NCBI GenBank assembly: GCA_964535315.1
Contig: CAZHTS010000063.1
Location: forward strand, 1-26,969
From: CAZHTS01 sp964535315
Lineage (GTDB): Bacteria > Chloroflexota > Anaerolineae > Anaerolineales > Anaerolineaceae
DNA: 26,969 nt
Direction of reading: 5' to 3'
Shown here: positions 24,656 to 26,969 of the stretch, piece by piece
How the letters are laid out: the number at the start of each line of letters is the position of its first letter
Numbering within the stretch: the stretch's first letter is position 1
Notes under the pieces: generated by a model
Databases searched by the model: none
Seen by the model: only the letters and a program-made list of their open reading frames with translations
Told to the model about the DNA's origin: nothing
Made by a program: the position numbers and the translations under genes

Positions 24656-26755
24656 TTATTTCAGGATCTGAAACAGATTGTTAAAATCATCGCTCCACAG
24701 GGCAATGTGGGGTTGGTAGCCGTCTAAACGGGCCGTGCGGGCGGCAATCGCCGGCGCAGCGAAACGCTGCGGGTCGGGAGACAGCAGCGCCCAATTGGAA
24801 GGGAACACCCGCCGCCCGTCGCCTTCGTTGGGGATGAGCGCCAGATGCAGGTGGTTGTATTCAGCCACCCGCCACAAGACCGGCAGCAAATCCAGGTGGC
24901 GGTTGGAGATATTCACCGCGATCACGCCGCCGGGAGCCAGGTGTTTGAGATAGAGGTCGAAGGCTTCCTGGGTCACCAGGTGCACCGGCACCGAATCGCT
25001 GCTGAAAACGTCCAACACCAGCACATCGAAACGGTTCGAGCCGTTCGCCGCCAGCTCGCGCTCCAGCGAGATGCGCGCGTCGCCCAGCGCCACAACGTTT
25101 TCCGCCGGGCTGTCCGCCAGGAAGTGGAAATAGTCTCCTTTCCCTTCGGCCAGATCGACCATGATCGGGTTGATCTCGTACAGGCGGTACACGTCGCCGG
25201 GCTGTGCGTAGTAGGCCAGTGTCCCCACGCCCAATCCGAGCACCCCCACCCGCATGCCGCGCCCGTATTGTGGATGGTTCAACAGCGCCAGCCCCACCCC
25301 ACTTTGTTCGGTGTAATAGACCGTAGGCTGTTTGCGCAGTTCCGGGGCGGCAAATTGCAGCCCGTGGATGGTGATGCCGTGCACCACCGTATAGCCGCGC
25401 CAGGCCGGCTCGTCCGCATAAACCTCGCGCACCCGCACCACCCCGTAAAAATTACGCCCCTCAAAGACGCTGCCCGCCGTCCGGCCCCCCGCCAGCGAAT
25501 ACCCACCCAGCACGCCCGACAGCAGCAGCGCCGCCGCCACCAGCACGTTGTGCACAAAGCGCACCCGGCGCCGGACGTCCGTAGACCGGCGGGTGACGAA
25601 CAGCGCCAGCGCCAGCGTCCAGACCAGCCCAAAACTGATCGGTAGTTCCCAGTAGCCCTTGAACAGCACCGGCGCCAGCAGGTTGACCACCGCCCCGCCC
25701 AGGGCGCCGCCCAACGAGGTCATCAGGTAAAAGCGGGTCAGGTACGCCGGCGCCGGGCGTAAACGATAGGTCTCGCCGTTGCAGATCATCACGCTCACAA
25801 ACAACAGAAAACTATACACGGCAATCAGGGCGATGAAATGCGCCTGGGTATCGACCAGCGCCCAGACAAACCCTGCGCTGGCCAGCACCAACAAGGCGCC
25901 AAACAGCCCGCGGTGATACCAGCGCTCGCCCGAATAGGTCAGGATAAACGACAGCAGGTATAACGTGAGCGGCAGCACCCACAAGAAGGGCGTGGCGGCC
26001 ACCTCCTGGGTGATCTGGCTGGTCACAGCCAGCAGCAGGGTCGAGGCGATGGCGCTCAACAGGATCCACAGCACCTGCAACTGCCGCGAGGGTTTTTCGG
26101 CGTCGCTGCCGGCGGCGGCGCTCACCGGCTGCGCGCACGGCGCACGTTGTGCGCGCTGTGCGCGCAGTGCGCCGTAACCCGCCAGCACGGCAAACAGAGC
26201 ATATCCGCCCGCCCAGACCCAACCCTGGCTGCGCAGGGTCAGGTTGGGTTCGATGACAAAGGGATACGCCAGCAGCCCCAACAGCGAGCCGGTATTCGAC
26301 AGGGCGTACAGCCAATACGGAGAACGCCCCGGCTGGCTGCGATTGAACCAGGACTGCATCAGCGGACTGTTGGTTGCCAGCAGAAAATACGGCAGCCCGA
26401 CCGCCACCAGCAGCAGTTTAAAGATGTCCTGGAGCGGCGTATCGACGCCCAACGGCTTCCAGCTTGCATCCGGCGTCACCGGTGAGGGCCAGACCAATCC
26501 CAGCCCGATCAGCGCCGCCAGCGAAACGGCCAGAAAGGCAACGTGCACCCGCGCCTGGCGTTTTGCCGGCACGCGTCCCACCAGCCAGGCGGCGTAAGCA
26601 TACCCGCCGGTCAAAAAAACCTGGAAGAACAACTGCACCGTCGACCACACCGCCGGCGTCCCACCAAAAAACGGCAGGATATAACGTGAGATCATCGGCT
26701 GCACCTGGAACAACAAAAAAGCCGAAAGAAAAATGCACAGGGCATATAACAGCAT
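24656..26755 (-). CDS. membrane protein fused to a spermidine-synthase-like domain
   Basis: A 699-residue protein. The first about 440 residues form around a dozen membrane helices, starting LLYALCIFLSAFLLFQVQPMISRYILP, as in proteins annotated as fused MFS/spermidine synthase. The C-terminal about 230 residues are a Rossmann-like methyltransferase fold of the spermidine-synthase kind: GVLGLGVGTLAYYAQ (nucleotide loop), YEINPIMVDLA, VVALGDARISLE and LDVFSSDSVPVHLVTQEAF, then APGGVIAVNIS. Polyamine synthesis is not assured, since the physiological role of such fusions is not settled. ATG 26755 is preferred because AGGAG stands six bases upstream; the frame extends to a TTG at 26773 that would overlap it. 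A short RAQ tandem repeat lies in a loop near residue 205. It ends 153 bp before the giant membrane protein gene on the same strand. Confidence 0.85.
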   Translation of the reverse strand: MLLYALCIFLSAFLLFQVQPMISRYILPFFGGTPAVWSTVQLFFQVFLTGGYAYAAWLVGRVPAKRQARVHVAFLAVSLAALIGLGLVWPSPVTPDASWKPLGVDTPLQDIFKLLLVAVGLPYFLLATNSPLMQSWFNRSQPGRSPYWLYALSNTGSLLGLLAYPFVIEPNLTLRSQGWVWAGGYALFAVLAGYGALRAQRAQRAPCAQPVSAAAGSDAEKPSRQLQVLWILLSAIASTLLLAVTSQITQEVAATPFLWVLPLTLYLLSFILTYSGERWYHRGLFGALLVLASAGFVWALVDTQAHFIALIAVYSFLLFVSVMICNGETYRLRPAPAYLTRFYLMTSLGGALGGAVVNLLAPVLFKGYWELPISFGLVWTLALALFVTRRSTDVRRRVRFVHNVLVAAALLLSGVLGGYSLAGGRTAGSVFEGRNFYGVVRVREVYADEPAWRGYTVVHGITIHGLQFAAPELRKQPTVYYTEQSGVGLALLNHPQYGRGMRVGVLGLGVGTLAYYAQPGDVYRLYEINPIMVDLAEGKGDYFHFLADSPAENVVALGDARISLERELAANGSNRFDVLVLDVFSSDSVPVHLVTQEAFDLYLKHLAPGGVIAVNISNRHLDLLPVLWRVAEYNHLHLALIPNEGDGRRVFPSNWALLSPDPQRFAAPAIAARTARLDGYQPHIALWSDDFNNLFQILK

Positions 26756-26772
26756 GGCAGTCTCCTGCGCCA

Positions 26773-26778
26773 ATTGTA
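26773..26778 (-). promoter_or_regulatory. candidate -10 element of the spermidine-synthase-like gene
   Basis: TACAAT on the minus strand lies 17 bp before ATG 26755, with the AGGAG Shine-Dalgarno sequence between them. No convincing -35 is seen. Start would be near 26766, giving a very short leader. Confidence 0.35.
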
Positions 26779-26925
26779 CCCGGAGTCACATGCCGCAGCC
26801 CCTTACATATTCGTCTGTTCGCCGAAGCTCCCAGATTCCCTTGCGTCTTTGCGCCGAGCTTTTTACAACGACAACCAATCTGTGTTAAATGGGCCTCTCG
26901 CATGAAGCATGTGGCCTGATAGGTG

Positions 26926-26969
26926 CATGCGATACGAGACAGTTATCGCAATCGCCGCCAGCGTTTTGG
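26926..26969 (+). CDS. possible 5' end of a gene cut by the window edge
   Basis: From ATG 26926 the frame stays open to the last base and reads MRYETVIAIAASVL, which could be the start of a signal peptide or membrane anchor. GATAGG just upstream is a weak Shine-Dalgarno candidate. Fourteen codons are too few to name a product or to be sure it is real. The rest of 26779-26925 shows no gene to me. Confidence 0.25.

Noticed and set aside
1..26969. CRISPR arrays, tRNA genes, insertion sequences, toxin-antitoxin or defence genes
   Set aside because: Looked for regular direct repeats, cloverleaf signatures, transposase or integrase motifs and small paired frames; none was found by reading.

Overview
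The window looks like a chromosomal stretch of a high-GC bacterium, most likely Chloroflexota (Anaerolineae or Caldilineae-like). This is an inference from gene content, not from a marker gene. The pointers are a lipoprotein with a Thr/Pro-rich tether in front of many WD40-type blades, a giant multi-spanning membrane protein, a membrane-fused spermidine-synthase-like protein, a CUT1 sugar transporter without its own ATPase, and the Pro/Ala/Thr-rich linkers. I see no rRNA, tRNA, CRISPR array, insertion sequence or phage gene. It reads as ordinary, tightly packed chromosomal DNA with 13 full genes and no gene-free stretch longer than about 200 bp.

Layout. (1) 76-5280, plus strand: four closely spaced genes, namely a soluble three-PAS histidine kinase, a prolyl aminopeptidase, a LarA-type nickel-pincer racemase/epimerase homologue and a type I mannose-6-phosphate isomerase. 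(2) 5285-9346, minus: a 1353-residue WD40-type lipoprotein, convergent with manA. (3) 9432-11436, minus: a PadR repressor followed by a tandem flavodoxin-fold protein. Three 16-bp ATGT-N8-ACAT boxes sit at padR (two abutting copies) and in front of the flavoprotein gene, giving an apparent self-contained PadR circuit. (4) 11601-12635, plus: a short homoserine dehydrogenase without an ACT domain. (5) 12640-18715, minus: a sugar locus in transcription order lacI, solute-binding lipoprotein, two permeases, and a cytoplasmic family GH32 fructosidase. It carries a near-consensus lacI promoter embedded in AT-rich palindromes and an 11-bp-stem hairpin between the binding protein and the permeases. 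(6) 18881-24502, minus: a 1873-residue membrane protein with a HEAT-like, Pro/Ala-linked cytosolic N-terminus. (7) 24656-26755, minus: a membrane protein fused to a spermidine-synthase-like methyltransferase fold. (8) The right edge may hold the first codons of a plus-strand gene.

How the genes work together. The sugar locus is the clearest system. Oligosaccharide is captured outside by the lipoprotein, imported by the two permeases with an ATPase encoded elsewhere, and cut in the cytoplasm by the GH32 enzyme, under LacI control. The GH32 enzyme has an atypical nucleophile motif and a nine-G tract inside its gene. The PadR pair is probably a sensor/repressor controlling a redox enzyme. The kinase-peptidase-LarA-ManA group is an operon by spacing only, and its common purpose is not obvious. 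No strikingly new defence or mobile system is visible. The best leads are the three-box PadR circuit with an apparently leaderless padR mRNA, the LarA homologue without maturation genes beside manA, and the two very large unexplained proteins.
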